Below, piece by piece: positions 48,244-61,192 of a stretch of 64,000 bases of DNA. The position numbers and the translations under genes were made by a program. Source of the DNA: Acephala macrosclerotiorum (Eukaryota; Ascomycota; Leotiomycetes; Helotiales; Mollisiaceae); assembly GCA_014904845.1 (NCBI GenBank), contig MU119226.1, forward strand, positions 1-64,000. The letters are read 5' to 3'. Numbering within the stretch: position 1 is the first letter of the stretch; each line of letters begins with the position of its first letter. A model generated the notes under the pieces. The model was not told the origin of the DNA, ran no database searches, and saw only the letters and a program-made list of their open reading frames with translations.

Positions 48244-49623
48244 TGCTACTGTCTTTTTTCAGCTTATCTTCTCACGGCGTCTATTTTATCTAGCAAGTTA
48301 TGAGGTCAGTGAAGACCTCAAGTGAATTGCAGTGCAGCAAAATATGCCAAATGTATTCATGTCGTTGAAATTGTTCGCAATGCTGTCTTCCGGCATACCT
48401 CCGACCGGCTGATATGCTCGATGCAGAGAGTTCTCATAACCGATTGATGCGCTGGTCTTGCCCGAGAGATGTCCCGATGCCCGCTGCAAGTAGCTCGAGG
48501 TAACAGGTAATAGCGGGGTAATAAGGGTCACGTGCTAGAAACTATCTTAAATCGACCAAGATCTTCTTCGTGTCAAATACAGCCTTACGTGTTTGGTGTT
48601 GAACGAGGGGCCATATCGACTGCAAGAATGCTTTACTTCACAATTATTCGCCGTCACGAGATGGAATCACGTGCTCTATTATCATTCCGTGTAGTGTAGT
48701 AGTGTAACGCAAAGTGCCTCCTTCACCGTGTTCCCTCCAAAAATTTGTCAAGAGGTGGTGTGTCGCTCCCTATCCAAAATCGCCAAGACCTTGCTCCATG
48801 ATTCCACACCCTTTGCCACCCCGCCTCGTCATCATTCGCTCGGGTAGAGCGGCATTGAGTCTAGCGCTGAAGTCTCTCACCGATAGACGCCACACTCATC
48901 ATGCATCCAATGTGAAGCCTGGCATTCTCGACCGGCAAGGAAGCGAGCGGGCTGCATATACGAGATCAGTTCAAAGGAGCCCGAAAGCACAGCCCGAACG
49001 CCCGATTTCAGTGTTATGTTCAATCTTCTCGCCGTGCAACGGACAGTCGGTGAGAGTGATTCCCTTTTGGGACTGCAGTGCTTGAGCTGGAAGGGAGTAC
49101 TCCTGCCTGCTCGCCCCAAGGCCTGGCCAGCCAGCTGGTGCGGGGAGTGCAATCATCCAATCAAGTATGTATGGACTTCTTTGCAATGCAGGTTTGTAGG
49201 GATCTGGCTAGCTCGTATTCAAGTTTGGATGGATGGAAGATAGCTGGTAGAAGGGAAGAAACTAATGCGGTGTTTCTTTTATCACTACATTTCAGCTTGC
49301 TATGTTTAGATGAGAAGTACTGACTGACGACGCCCGCCCAATCTCGCCACGAGAGACGCATGCACTTGCATCACTGACATGGTTCGGTCTCTCCAAGACG
49401 GGAAACCCCACGTTAACTTCTTCCCACGCACGAACACACACACATTCCCTCCCATTCATCCATCCATCCATCTCCAACAACACCACCACCAGCCTCCGTG
49501 TAACTCACAATCGCCAACTGCTTCCTCAACCACTCACAACTTGCTTCACCACCACTGCACCCTTCCCTCACACTCAATCAACAAGCCACACATACAAGAC
49601 AAAAAGAATAAACAATTAACAAC
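48244..49623. other. intergenic, includes leader of next gene
   Basis: No supported gene. From about 49430 to 49620 the plus strand is CT/CA-rich with CCAT repeats (49455-49470) and runs straight into the start of the next gene, as expected for a 5' leader. Confidence 0.45.
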
Positions 49624-50297
49624 ATGCCTGCCTTGAGCAAGCTTGCCGTCGCCGTCATGGCAAACGTAACCATGTTTGTCGGCAACTTAACCATGCCCAC
49701 TCCTCCAGGCACAACAAGTCCAGCAGATGCTGGTACCACCAACGGCGGCGGAATTTTGCACTTTCTCTACCAGAATGTACATTATCTGGTTGGTATTGTG
49801 GGGTCTGTAATTGGATTCTGGCATAGGGCACCCTTGGCTGTATTTGTGCGCAGTATGTATCCTAACACCTAACAAACAAGGACTTGAGTACACTCGTGAC
49901 TGTTTGTCTGGAAAAAGCTAATGAGTGTTTGTTGGCAGATGCATTCAATCGATTTGCAGGATATGGCCGTGTACACACTGATGATGCTCAGCAGCCGAGC
50001 TTTAAGATGAATAACTTGGTGGAGGGAGGTAATAGCATGCATAGAAACAATACTGTTGTGGCAGGACAGGAGGTGGTGCATCACGGGGCTAGAGCTGCCC
50101 CTCCACAGTTTCCACCCCCTGTCTTCATCCAGCGACCAATGTCTCCCCCTTTGCGCCGTGAACATCGCGGCCTCGAAATCATGGAAACGATTGACGAGGC
50201 TGACGAGGATGTTGAGAACCGGGGTAACGACGACTTCGTAGAGGCAACTCTCGACTTGGGAGGATATAACATCGGATTCGGAGGCGGAGTCTTTTAA
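49624..50297 (+). CDS. small single-span membrane protein, hypothetical
   Basis: Exons 49624-49852 and 49939-50297 give 195 residues. A hydrophobic segment at about 50-66 (VHYLVGIVGSVIGFWHRAPL) is followed by a junction that reads FVRNAFNRFAGYGRV. The C-terminal half is Pro-rich and then acidic (IMETIDEADEDVENRGNDDF), ending in a Gly-rich GGYNIGFGGGVF. I do not recognise the family. The long pyrimidine-rich leader and clean intron suggest a well-expressed gene. Confidence 0.6.
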
Positions 50298-52205
50298 GAG
50301 AACTTCTCAAGCTGCCTGACTGAAATTGGATCTTTCTTGGTATGTTTGTCGTTGCATCCTCTCACCCACTACTAAGCTGACTTCAGCGACTCGCCAGTCA
50401 TCGATCTATCTCGGTTCTTCCCTATTCATGCGACAATGATTTCAGCACTGTGCTTTTCGTTTGCATCCGCTTTCGACTCGATTTGTTTTCTCGATGGCTC
50501 TGGTCTTTCGATTAGCAGGCGTTCTGCGTACATGGTTTTCAGGGTACAGGACGGGGTGTTCTCACCTTGGTAGAAAAGGTTGCGAGCGACCGGTTGCACT
50601 CACCTACAAAGGTCGCTAGGATTGAATGACCAACCGTTACTGTTGTATCTGCCGATGCCATCATATAGTTGTTCATCCATCCATTCATGCCAAGAAGATC
50701 CGTTCGTTCTGTCTTTCCGATTTCTGATTGTGACTTTCGTCGAAGCCGTCCGACAGCTGAGTTTTGCATGACATCGGCATGCGGCGCTTGCTATGGCATA
50801 CTATTCGGTTCTGAAGAACGTTAGTGATTTCTCCATCCTGTCGTCTCAGTTGATCTCATCTCACCTCACAGTAACATCAGCACCTTCAACGCCCGACTTC
50901 AGAAGGCCTTGCTTCGGGCAGGTAGGTTCATTCACGAAGTATATGAAATATGAATGAGAAAATAACATAAAACTCAAAGATAACAAACAGCAAGCAACAC
51001 CAGACAGTTGAAATCAGTTTTGACTTCGAAATCGCAAGTAAAATGAACGGAAAGCACGTGACATGCGAGCGAAAAAGAGAACGAAAGACAGCGAAGAGAG
51101 CGAACAGTGCGAAAAGAAAGTGCAGTGCGAGGCACGCCTATATAGGAAGTGCGGCCATTTTGCCTGCACGCCCGCAGGCAAGCCTAAGTGCGGTCGACAG
51201 GGGTCCATCACACGCATTTAATTGGTCGCGTATACACCGTCGCAGTGCGACTGACTGACGCAGATGCGTGGCCACGCCGGACGCATTTGCGCCAATCACT
51301 GCGTTGGTGCGGGCTGAGCTCATGCTCTCACCGAGATATCATATTGGGATTGGGAGAGCGGGCGTCTGACGCCCCGAGACCCATGTAATTAAGTGCTGTT
51401 TTCTGCACTTTTGCCAGCCTACCCCGACCACCATCGCCACGCAGATGCGCACGATCGCACACTTCAGTCTTCCACCGTCTCGCCGACTGGAATATCACCA
51501 CTATCGTCGATATGCCATGAATAGTTTGAGAGAAACCGCAAGTCCATGTTGAGTGCTTGCAAAGATGATGATCTTCCAGGGTCAGGAGAGACCGACCGCC
51601 ACCACTGAGCATGACGGCTTCCGGACAGTCGACGAACGCATGTGGGCGGATGAGAGTGCCATGTTGCGCCATCAGTTGACTTTGCTGGAGGAATACAGTA
51701 GAACGCAGAGTAGACGACCTAATTTCTGTGATACGTTTGGGAATACTGATTTTATATTTAGATACTCCCCCTTCTATCGTGTCCGACGCCGCAGAGTGCC
51801 GGATGCTCCAATACCAAACACAATGTCTCTTGGCCACCTTCGCTACAAAAGGTTTGCGAGCCATCTATTCGTCGCTCAGTTCTCTGACTGATTTGAATAG
51901 GGAAACTGGAGGATGCTCAGAGCTTTGTTGACAGTCGAGTCGCGAGTGGCGTTCCGCGAAAACCCCAGAGATTTGATCTTTGGTGGCAGGGCAATAAGAA
52001 TTTCAAGTCTCAGATCTCATGCCGACCAAGCTCCTGCGGGCAGCTGGAGGGCAACTTTCAGTGCTTTGAGCCTACATGTCAAAATTATGTCTATGGCTTC
52101 ATGACTGTTGATCTTCTGCGGCGTCACCTCCTGGTGCATCATTACCAGTATATACATTCGAATTCGCGACTCACTCATACGACTACTCTGCCGAATAGTC
52201 CCTTG
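50298..52205. other. intergenic, no supported gene
   Basis: 1.9 kb with only overlapping frames on both strands and no recognisable protein. A purine-rich tract lies at 51060-51120 and a short perfect hairpin at 51161-51180 (TGCCTGC stem, six-base loop). Confidence 0.4.
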
Positions 52206-54967
52206 ATGGAATTTCGGATCCTGAATCAAATCGCACCTAGAGACCATAATTCTACCAATGCTGACGAGACTGAGCAAAGAGAGGGAGTTCTGGGTCCAGC
52301 TCCGGAGCGTCGAATTTCTTCCAATTGTCAAGTAGCTTCCTTAATTCCCGCGATCCGATTACGAACATTGCCGCTATCAGGTAAAAGCTCAAGATCCGCA
52401 CCAGAAATTTCAAAAGCTTTAAACGCCTGTTGGCGTTGCAAAATACTGGAGAAAAAAGCATGTAACTTTGCTCGCTCTGTACGGACCCATACTAATTTAT
52501 TTGCAGTGTGATTACCGACTACCTTGTACAGAGTGTCCGGTACGAGACGCCACTTCTAGTGACTGCTGGAAAGTGCTTGGCTGTTTTCAAGAGAGCCTAG
52601 TGGGCTTGGCTGATACGTGTCTTCCAGGTTCGCATTCCCCACTCATCACCCACGACTTCCTCCATTATTGTATGATAACAAAAACTTCAGAAAGCTTCCG
52701 AGACTTCTACCAGCATCACCATCTTAATTCACTAGCATTTTGGATAGAATTCCACGACTTTCCTGATCCATATATTGGCACTTGGGCAAATGAAATCCGA
52801 TTTCAGGCACATGGTTCTGCTTTTAGGGAGCTTCGAAACGAGTGTTGGGACAATCGTTTTCTCAACCCGCAATTTGCAGTTCAAATTGATACTACGGAAA
52901 ACCTGCCCAAAGTAATGTCAGGTCTCGAATGGTTGAACGAATATGGTGTTGTTTTCGGGCTGCTAAAGCTGCGGTCATGGGATCCTTTCTATTCACGCAG
53001 AACTGCGTTTAACCCATGTTTTTTATTTCGCATGGGTAATTGGCTAGAACGACGACTTGGCTTTGAAGCACAAAACGGCACGTGGCGACTTTATCGAGAA
53101 GCAAAGAAATTGGTTATAAGCGTTATCGGATTTTACCAGAAGGAGTTGCAGATCACGGGGCTGGAGGAGAACTATGACAAGGCTGGCCGGACCTCTGACG
53201 AAATAGAGAAGATATCTTTACCGGATGTGCAGGGAGGTGTCTCGACTTTCTTACAAGCATTTGATCAGGTATTCTCACTAGAGATCATCTTGAAACCAGA
53301 AGAGTGGTTGTTGGGATTCTATGCATTCTGCGTCTTTGGTATCGCGAGGTCTTTGCTGATGGATACCCTGTCCCTGAGAGATTACCGCAGCAAGCCGTGT
53401 CCTTGGACGGCTGCAGATCAGATGCAGATAGACGCTGTATACAAAGTCCTAGTCAGCGTCTTCACTTGGTCCGCCAAGATCGACAGTTGGTGTCCAGAGA
53501 CTCTTCCAAATCTGGTAGATCCGTTACTCGTCGATTGGACTATGCACCCGCGACTAGCTGGTACTTCTGACACTCGGGCTGCTTTGATAAGCACTCAAGA
53601 TATGGTGAGAGCATCGTTGTGGGGAGACTTGGGGGTCAAATCAACCAAGGACTTCCTAATGGGCCTTGGAGCGGGCGACATTCTAGACTTTGGCTTCAAC
53701 GGATTTTTAGCGCAACGCCATGGATCGAAGAAGGCTGAAAAAGCACGTAGAGACTTTCACCAAGAAGTAGCAGAAGTGGGTACACAAGTTACGATGTCAA
53801 CATTGACCGATGAACCAACTAGCCCCAACCTAACGAGCAGGCGATCCATATCCAGATCCACGCCTCAAACAGAACCAAGTCCTGGATCGATCGGCAGATT
53901 CGCTACTTCTCCTCAAGTCTCAAAAACTGTGCAACGTTCATATGAATGGGAGAGACCCGAAGCTAGGATGTTCGAGCTATACAACAATGGTCGCGAAGTA
54001 CCGTCTATTGTCAATTCAGTCATTGATGAGTGTTTCGGCGGAAGTGACAGGTAAGTTATTTCTTGCTAGTCTGCAAGTTTCGGCTTCCTAAGTTTTCACA
54101 GCAAGAATGTGCCTTCGTACAATGCGGTAAAACGCAGGCTGCTAGCACTGATGGCGAAGTGGAAGGACTCTTCTCAACAAAGGATGAGTATGCCTGCACT
54201 TGAACTCGGCTCACCAGATCAAAACCGAAGGTCTCCATCCGTTCCCCCCAGCCTAGTCAACAACCATCGAAAAGAAGAGTCACTTTGCTCGCTATCACGA
54301 GGACAACAAAAGGACCTGGGGCCTCATCATGATGCCATGTCGGTATCTTCTACCTCTAATTCATATGCTCGAGCCTCCAGCACAGATCATCCTTACACCT
54401 TATCCACCCCCGGAGAACTGGGCAATTTATCCGAAAACCAATCTGAGATCGCCCCCACAAAAGGTATCGCTCCAACAGAGACCAACAAACACGCTGCCGA
54501 TCCTTCAAACGATTACACTTTCCGCGTCGTCGCGCCATCAGAAACAATTTCAGCACATAGCTGGTCCAGCTCTGAACAAATTCTGAGAATGAACATCGAT
54601 TCCAATCGACTAAACACCCCCAACACAGATAGTATGACTAGCACACTACCGTCAATGGAAACACGCGTCTTCCGCATCGATAACGGGATAACACGTTCAC
54701 CGCCTGAGAAGAAGCGGAGAAAAGAGAGATTGAATCGTGAGGAGATTGCGAAGATAAGGAAGATTGGCGCTTGTGAGAAATGTAGGGCTAGGAAGATTAA
54801 GGTATATTTAATTCTCTTGCCCTTTGACAAAAAGAAAAAAAGGGGGTGGAGGTGAAAGTTGAGTGGATGTAACTGATTTATTATATGTGTAGTGCAATCC
54901 AAATCATCGGCTTGAGGAAAGATATGAAGGCTCGCCAAGTGTGGAAAACTATCGGTCTTGTAAATGA
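52206..54967 (+). CDS. regulator-like protein with zinc-type Cys motifs at both ends
   Basis: Exons 52206-52457, 52507-54050, 54102-54801 and 54893-54967 give about 856 residues. The first junction, which needs a GC donor (GCATGT at 52458), completes a Zn2Cys6-like motif ACWRCKILEKK/CDYRLPCTEC. A long central region has aromatic-rich helices (NSLAFWIEFHDFPDPYIGTW, YREAKKLVISVIGFYQKELQ), then a Ser/Thr/Pro-rich stretch. The last junction gives a second motif, IGACEKCRARKIK/CNPNH, just before the stop. I know fungal proteins with this split pattern but no name or function. DNA binding is likely from the first motif. The start is uncertain; an in-frame Met also occurs at 52101. Confidence 0.7.
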
Positions 54968-55779
54968 CTATTTATCTGATGTAGGGTTACCTAGTATAAT
55001 ACGACAAAGCAAGGGTAGCGTTTTGAAATTCTTCCAATTTTACGCTTGGGACCTATGATTGAAATAAAATATTTGAACTTATTAATATAAATTATATATA
55101 TTATTTATTCAATTGCTTTATTTAAAATATAATATCGAATTTTATACAATTAAAAATCGGGGGGTTTTTTTATTAATAATAATAATATTAGGCTTTAAAA
55201 ATTTGAATTAAAAATTATAATTATAGTTTTAATATATTAAAAATGAAGGGGGTTGAGTTGCCGAGGGTTCGGTGAATAAAGGTAAGTAAAGGTGAGTATG
55301 GGTGGTGAGATGCAGATGAGGTATGGTTGAGGATAGGTGAAAATGGGGTGAAGCGAAGGTGAGCACAGCGGCGATGGGTCACGTGTGCTGCGGCCAAACG
55401 AGTGTGTAAAGAAGGTGAGGATTGATGGTAAACAACAATTGTTATCCTCTGGATTGGAGTGCCATCTATGAAGCGGGTCTGAAGAGAAGAAAAACCATCC
55501 CACTGGGATGATAGGTTGGGAAGAAAATCAGGCGTGTAGACTCGTGATAGCTGAACGTGACGACGTAATGGTCCAGCATATGCATGTCTCAAGGTACTGA
55601 GCTGAAATGCAACGGCGATGCCCGATTTTATATAGTTGCAAGACTCGGAGGGTGAAAATCTCATGAACACTGACGATTGCACTAAGGAAGTCAAGTGAGA
55701 GGTAGAAGACAGGCTATTAGCCCGGTAGAAACGACCCTGCTTCCCCGTTCTTTCAATCACCTCGATTGTTCTTGTTCCA
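54968..55779. other. intergenic with small AT-rich patch
   Basis: 55060-55235 is AT-rich and resembles a small RIP-like patch. A 179-codon minus-strand frame (55760-55221) runs into that patch, lacks any recognisable motif and I do not support it. Confidence 0.4.
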
Positions 55780-56609
55780 TCAAGTCGTCCGCCTCATAAC
55801 AGTCATCGTATGCACATACCTCGGCTTCCCATCCGCCAACCTAAACTCATGACTATCCGGCGCATTCCTCATACACTGAAATGTACACAACACACTCACA
55901 CACCCCATACTCTCATCAACTACATACCGTCTCGCCGTATTCGGCGCCACAGTTCCAGTCGCAATCCCTACATTGCAGCTATCAGCCGCCGTTCCCTTTC
56001 CAGTATATGCACTCCCTTCCATTCGATCGCAAGGCGGCCCCATGGGACTGCGGCTTTGCTGTTTCCACAGAGATCAAGATAGCCGTCAGCAGCGGCGAGT
56101 AGAGCTGTGCGGGAGATTTGTTGCAAGGCGTTGAGGGGACCCCAGTTCTTAGATTCAATGTAGGACAATGATTTCGTGGCGTTGAATTGCCAGTCACCTG
56201 TGGTACTGACAATCGCATCCATCAGCGATATTTTCAGGCTTCCATCTGTGCTGGGAGTATAGTGTATTTGCGTCTCGATGAGGTATTGTTTTCTTCGGAT
56301 CGGTGATGACGAGCTCGGTGTATGTTGTGCAGGTGGGGCATCGAGAAGAGTGTGATTGTGTGCGATTGTTAATGGTAAGGCAAGGGCGCCGGATTTGAAG
56401 TCTTTAGTCTTGTTGTTTTCGATGTAGCTGAAGTTGGTTGTGAGGAGGGGCTGGAGGGCGCCTGTGCTTTGAGCGGTGATGTAGTGCTCGGATGCTTCGA
56501 GAAGGGATGATCGGGTGCAGTCTGCTGCGGCGGGTGGGGTGGTAACAAGTAACCCTCCTGTGAAGATGCTGGGATTGATGCGAACTACCGTGAGAGAGTT
56601 TGAGGTCAC
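55780..56609 (-). pseudogene. DUF8021-type protein with three frameshifts
   Basis: The minus strand keeps most of a DUF8021-like fungal protein: ADCTRSSLLEASEHYI, LTIAHNHTLLDAPP, ISLMDAIVSTTGDWQFNATK, ISRTALLAAADGYLDL, then in another frame GPPCDRMEGSAYTG, CNVGIATGTVAPNTARRYVV and FRLADGKPRYVHTMTVM. The expected CTTYTELVITDP block is read only in a shifted frame between about 56331 and 56283. This needs a one-base loss and then a one-base gain. A third shift, a one-base loss after TGGGG near 56039, separates the end from the rest. These proteins are usually secreted. A clear signal peptide is not visible in the current frame. Confidence 0.6.
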
Positions 56610-57035
56610 TCATGTAAGAAGAACCCGATGTATGGGCGACAAGATCTCGACATCATTTTATCTTGAAATGAAGCAGGGAGGAAGCTATAGATAGCAGGAC
56701 CTTGGGACGATAAAGTAAGTGCATCGAAGATCTGCCGGTCTCTGTGCTTGTGAGTGCGCGTATACCCCGCATCATTGAAGGAATTGCAGGTATGGACGTA
56801 GTATATCGACGGGCGATCTAGTCTCCACGTCCAATTGATCTGATCTGGAAGTGGGCTATTGTGCACTAAACCCCCACCGACTTAATCATTGCAATATATC
56901 GCGGAAGTTTACCTATCTTGCAGGCCGTTCAAGGTCGTTCAGTAAAGAGCTTCATTTGTGGGGTAATTCAAGGCTGGAAGTCAGGCTAAGTCTACATGGC
57001 TAGTGACAGGGATGTATGATTACCCAAGATCAAAA
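56610..57035. other. intergenic, nothing recognised
   Basis: 0.4 kb between the DUF8021 remnant and the 3' end of the DUF2461 gene; one short minus-strand frame without motifs. Confidence 0.4.
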
Positions 57036-58498
57036 CTAATTTCTAGAACGAACGCATGTTCCGATCTTGATCATCGAAGACAATCCAATTGAAGAGAACG
57101 TAGGGACCTTCGCCAACGAGTATAATGGGCGGAATGAGCATCTTCTGTTCAATGGGTTCTCCGGCCTGGGCTGAGAATTGCCTGAATTACCTGTCTGGCA
57201 TTACAACATTGTTCAGGTAGGTGATCTGGGAGGATATTAGTATAATGGCAACGCGTTCTAAGGCATGGACTCACAAATGGCTCAATCGCCTCAACAATGT
57301 CGGCTATGATCTCAAGTACATTCTCACTCAAGATCTCGGCGTCCGGAATCTTCCTACTCACCACAAAGTGTCGGAGCTTCAGTAGATTGACGTCTTTGTG
57401 ATCTGCACTATAGCCCTGTTGCAGTTAGCAAGCCAGTCAGACACGCGGTCACTCAGACATGTGTATCGACCGAGAAAGTATCCACCTTCGGTTTGGTCTT
57501 CAAAGCATTGTCGCCGCTCATCTTGCAAAAAGCTGCAATGACCTTCTTCTCATCCTTCCCCGCGCTCGGAAAGAAAGTTTTACGAAACTTCTCGCCCATC
57601 AAGATGGACTTGAACTGATGTGGCTGCTGATCGATGTCTTCCCTTAAACAAGCGAGCGTCAGATTGTCACTGGCATAGTATCCTCCACCTGCACTTCGTC
57701 AGTACTTTTCGTCTTGGTGACATGTAGGGAAGATATACCGAAAAAGCTTTCACCATTGGGTTGAATATGGAGATAGTAATGCGCGTAGGGTCCCTTGCGT
57801 CCTGTCCTTGACCAGGAGACAGAGAAGTACGGCTTGTAGGGCGTTGGGTCCGAGGAGAAGCGTACGTCTCTATAGATTCTGTAGATGACATCCTTGATAG
57901 GGAGTTCCGGAATCGTAGCATCTTTCTCGGAGACTATGGGCGAGAGCTTCCCAACAAACGTATAGAAATCTTTTTCTGCTTGCCTGTAAATGGTCAATAC
58001 GTGCACGCACTGATAGTGGTAGATTTGAACTGACCTGAAGACCAAATCGTGAAACTTCAGCCACTCCCTCCTGTTGTTCTTCTTCAGATCCCTCAAGAAG
58101 TCCATTGTGTTGGGATGCATCCTCTCATCCTCGTACGGCGTATTACCGGCATCTTTCGGTTGGGGAATATCCATAACCATCTGCGTCTTTCCGTCCTTTC
58201 CTTTCGTCTTCTTCCATCCTTGCTTCTTCAATTTCTTCTCAAATTCATTCTCTGAGCCATCTTCGTCCTCAGGTGCATCTGACTCGGGATCTTCGACAGG
58301 CTCATCAGATTCATCATCGCTTGCCGCTTTCTCGACATCAGACTCCTGTTCTTTGAAATCGTCGTCACTTTGTGCATCCCCAACATCAGAATGTGATTCT
58401 TGATAGCTAACACGTGCTTTCGAGACACGTCCGCTCGAACGACGTGTCGAGGGCGTTTCGGACGCGTCGGCGACGGCTTTGCGCTTCCTGCCGGCCAT
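57036..58498 (-). CDS. DUF2461 family nuclear-type protein
   Basis: Start at 58498 (MAGRKRKAVADASETPSTRR). The first 110 residues are basic then strongly acidic and low-complexity, as in nuclear proteins. The DUF2461 core follows over several exons: TMDFLRDLKKNNRREWLKFH, DVIYRIYRDVRFSSDPTPYK, RKGPYAHYYLHIQPNGESFF, then GGGYYASDN, MGEKFRKTFFPSAGKD, KPKGYSADHKDVNLLKLRHF and EIIADIVEAIEPF. Short terminal exons (ITYLNNVVMPDR and a last one ending at about 57036) are less certain. The family occurs widely in bacteria and fungi with unknown biochemical role. The intact core and joins suggest an active gene. Confidence 0.8.
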
Positions 58499-60115
58499 GA
58501 TCACGCCCAAATTTCTTGAAATGCAACAACAGCAATGTGAGGCAAATGGTTTGCAATGACTGTGTGATCAATTCTGGATGGATGCAGGAGGTTTGGGATG
58601 TTTGAAAAGTTGATGGACGCCTTCAGAGTTGGATGTAAGACGCTACGGCAGGCTTAGAAGCCTAGCACGAAGGTCCCGAAACGGCTAGCCGAACCCCTTT
58701 TTCTACCTTGAGTTGCTGGAAACTTTTGTGTGTTTGATGCCTCGAGCAAGCGAATTTGTGTTGATATTGTTTGTTACTGTGACACTTGGTATATCCTGCA
58801 ACGTTCTCGGTACCTAAATAACACAAAAGAATTTTCTCCAAACTTCACGTGACTAAATAGCGTTAAGAGCTGAGGCAGGCACCGTACGATTGCTTATAAA
58901 TATTTGCCCTTCACAAGCAATTGCATATTGGAGTACTCAAGTATGCTTCTGTTTCCAATTCCTCATTGTCCAGCATTATTATCCATTCCCAAGGTGAGAT
59001 CTCAGATGTAGAAGTGAGCATAAATCTGATACTCGACCCAGTTTATGCTGATACCGCGTTGTCTGTCAGTTTTCAACTTGGCTGTCCTTGGAAGGCTGAA
59101 AGGGGATATGCGGCTGCTTCATCTGAGACACCTAGGCAAATTTCACAACCTTCACTCAACCTTCACTCACACTTCACAACTTGACAAGACCAACATGAGC
59201 TTTAAGAATCACAACATAGCTTAAGGTCACGCAAAGTCCCAGATACATCTCACAGATCCGCCCTCTGATTCAGTCTGACAGTAGATCTAGACATTCCCCT
59301 TTAGACCGCATTCGATCGATCTGCATACCGGCGAGCTTGACATGATTTGTTGCATCTCGTACTCTATACATATTAAACGACACTGCCTTCCCCCCTTGCG
59401 TTTTAAGTTCTTCATATGTGGATGTTTTTGCGTTATGCCTCGGTGTGACACCTCAACGTTGGTCAAGTGAAGCTACTCCCCATAAGCTCCAGCCGCCGCC
59501 ATGGCGACTTCCAGATCTCAGTGGGGAATTGTGGGTGGTAAGTAGACCGAGGCAGTGCCTTCAAACTTTCAGATCCCGAGCTCCTATCATCAGCGTCTAG
59601 GAGGAATGTTCTAATTCCATGACTCGATTTTCTATCATAGATCCAAGCTCGACAGAATTCTCAAGCTTGTTGAAGCCGCCACTCTTGCAGATCTCTAGCA
59701 TCGGCCATTATTTTCGATTATCAACATGATAATTATGTTCTTAAAGGTCTATTTTCATGTCTACCTGCCATTCTGTGGACGCTTGCAGGGCCCTCTGTCA
59801 CTTTGCCCAAATCTCGACTTTCCACTCAAGTCCAGAAAGTCCAGAAAAAGCCAGCCAAGTACCAATTGATGAAAGATTTGTGGCTAAGAGGGTTGGCTTC
59901 TGTCGGCCGTTAGTGTGGTTCGTGGAGCATCCCTTTTGTTGGTTCGAGCTTTCCGGCTACAAAACCCACCGGATAACGTTCTTGTCAAGACAGATCGAAA
60001 CAACAATCAATTGGAAAGAAACAATTCATAAAGGGCAACGCGCAAACCCTTGATTCAAATACAATCTTCATTACAGCCTTTTGACACTACGAGAAACAAT
60101 AGCACAGTCAGAAAA
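58499..60115. other. 1.6-kb intergenic region
   Basis: Only short frames without motifs. The last 100 bases before 60116 are A-rich and look like a leader for the next gene. Confidence 0.4.
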
Positions 60116-61192
60116 ATGGAGAATTTCCAAAGTTACGACAGCGCAGTTGCTCCTGCCAATGCCCGCCCTGAATACGTGGTACGCACTTGGCCCTCCCTTG
60201 ATCCCTACTCGCAGCATTACTGACTGGTAGCAGGTATTCAATTGGAGAACTTACACCAATGGTGCGACGGGTCCCGTATGTGTTCATTTTAGAGGCTTGC
60301 TGGTATTGTGCTAAATTCGTACAGACAACCCTCATTCGGAGCGGCGCATCGCCATTTGATATGGTAACAGTCATCGCCGTGGAAGACGGCGGCGAGGAAA
60401 CTGACCAAAACCCTGGATATGTCGTGAGTACTCCATGCCCTTTCATCCCCGGGCCCCTCTGCTAATTCTTCTTAGGTTCTAGACTTGGTAGTTTACTACA
60501 GATGCAGCGGATTAGACCCTGTAAGTAACTGAGTTGGCTGCACTTCTTCTCTCCTCTCCTAAGACATCAACTAATCCATGCAGGCGAGGATCGTAAACGA
60601 TCCACGGACTCAGATAGTGGTCACCGCTCGCCAACAAATCGACTACGCTCAGCCTGTTGTCGAAGTCGGAAACACCTTCGACTCTCAACCTGGGCAGGAC
60701 GATGAAGAGGAGGGGCCTCAAAAGCTTAGGGGATGGACGTGGGAACACCACACGTACCTATTCGAGAGACTTCTAACCGGCTTCCTTCAAACACATAGAC
60801 GGAGGCCAACATGCGCCGAATTTGACCCGATTGCTGAGGATCTATACTGCAATTTCGAGGGCTCGAAAGTTCCAGTCGGGATAGAGTTTACATCTGCCAA
60901 AGGCCCTGGCTTCGGATACAGCAATCGAATCCGACACGAATTCCCAAGAAGGACTGGTAAGAATGTCCATTCCTACGCAAATACCACGATGAAAGCAGAA
61001 TATCAGAAGCTTCTCCGCAGATTTCTTGGGCCAGAGATGGGGAAGAAGAAGCCGAAACACTCCCCAAACCTGAACAGGGATCAGAGGAAGGACAAGTCGG
61101 TACCTCGCACGCCTAGAAAGAAGAAAGATGGGGATGGTGGAGGGGGTGATGGAGGAGGCGGGATAGGATCAATGTGGAACAAGCCCCTTTGA
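60116..61192 (+). CDS. mini-exon family protein, copy 1 (unknown)
   Basis: Five exons with lengths that are all multiples of three: 60116-60178 (63), 60234-60275 (42), 60325-60423 (99), 60476-60520 (45) and 60584-61192 (609), giving 285 residues. All introns are GT-AG and phase 0. Reading across gives EYV/VFNWRTYTNGATGP, then MVTVIAVEDGGEETDQNPGY and VLDLVVYYRCSGLDP. The long last exon is basic at its end (KDKSVPRTPRKKKDGDGG) with a Gly/Asp run. No signal peptide or membrane span is evident. I recognise no family. The next gene downstream repeats the same exon plan and motifs, so the two are tandem paralogues. Confidence 0.7.

Noticed and set aside
51161..51180. Seven-base-pair perfect hairpin as a terminator or regulatory site
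   Set aside because: Eukaryotic context with no T-tract or adjacent gene; such short hairpins are common by chance.
51328..51864. 178-codon minus-strand frame and its 112-codon plus-strand counterpart
   Set aside because: They are mutual shadows and neither carries a recognisable domain.
55221..55760. 179-codon minus-strand frame
   Set aside because: Runs into an AT-rich patch, is low in motif content and is probably chance.
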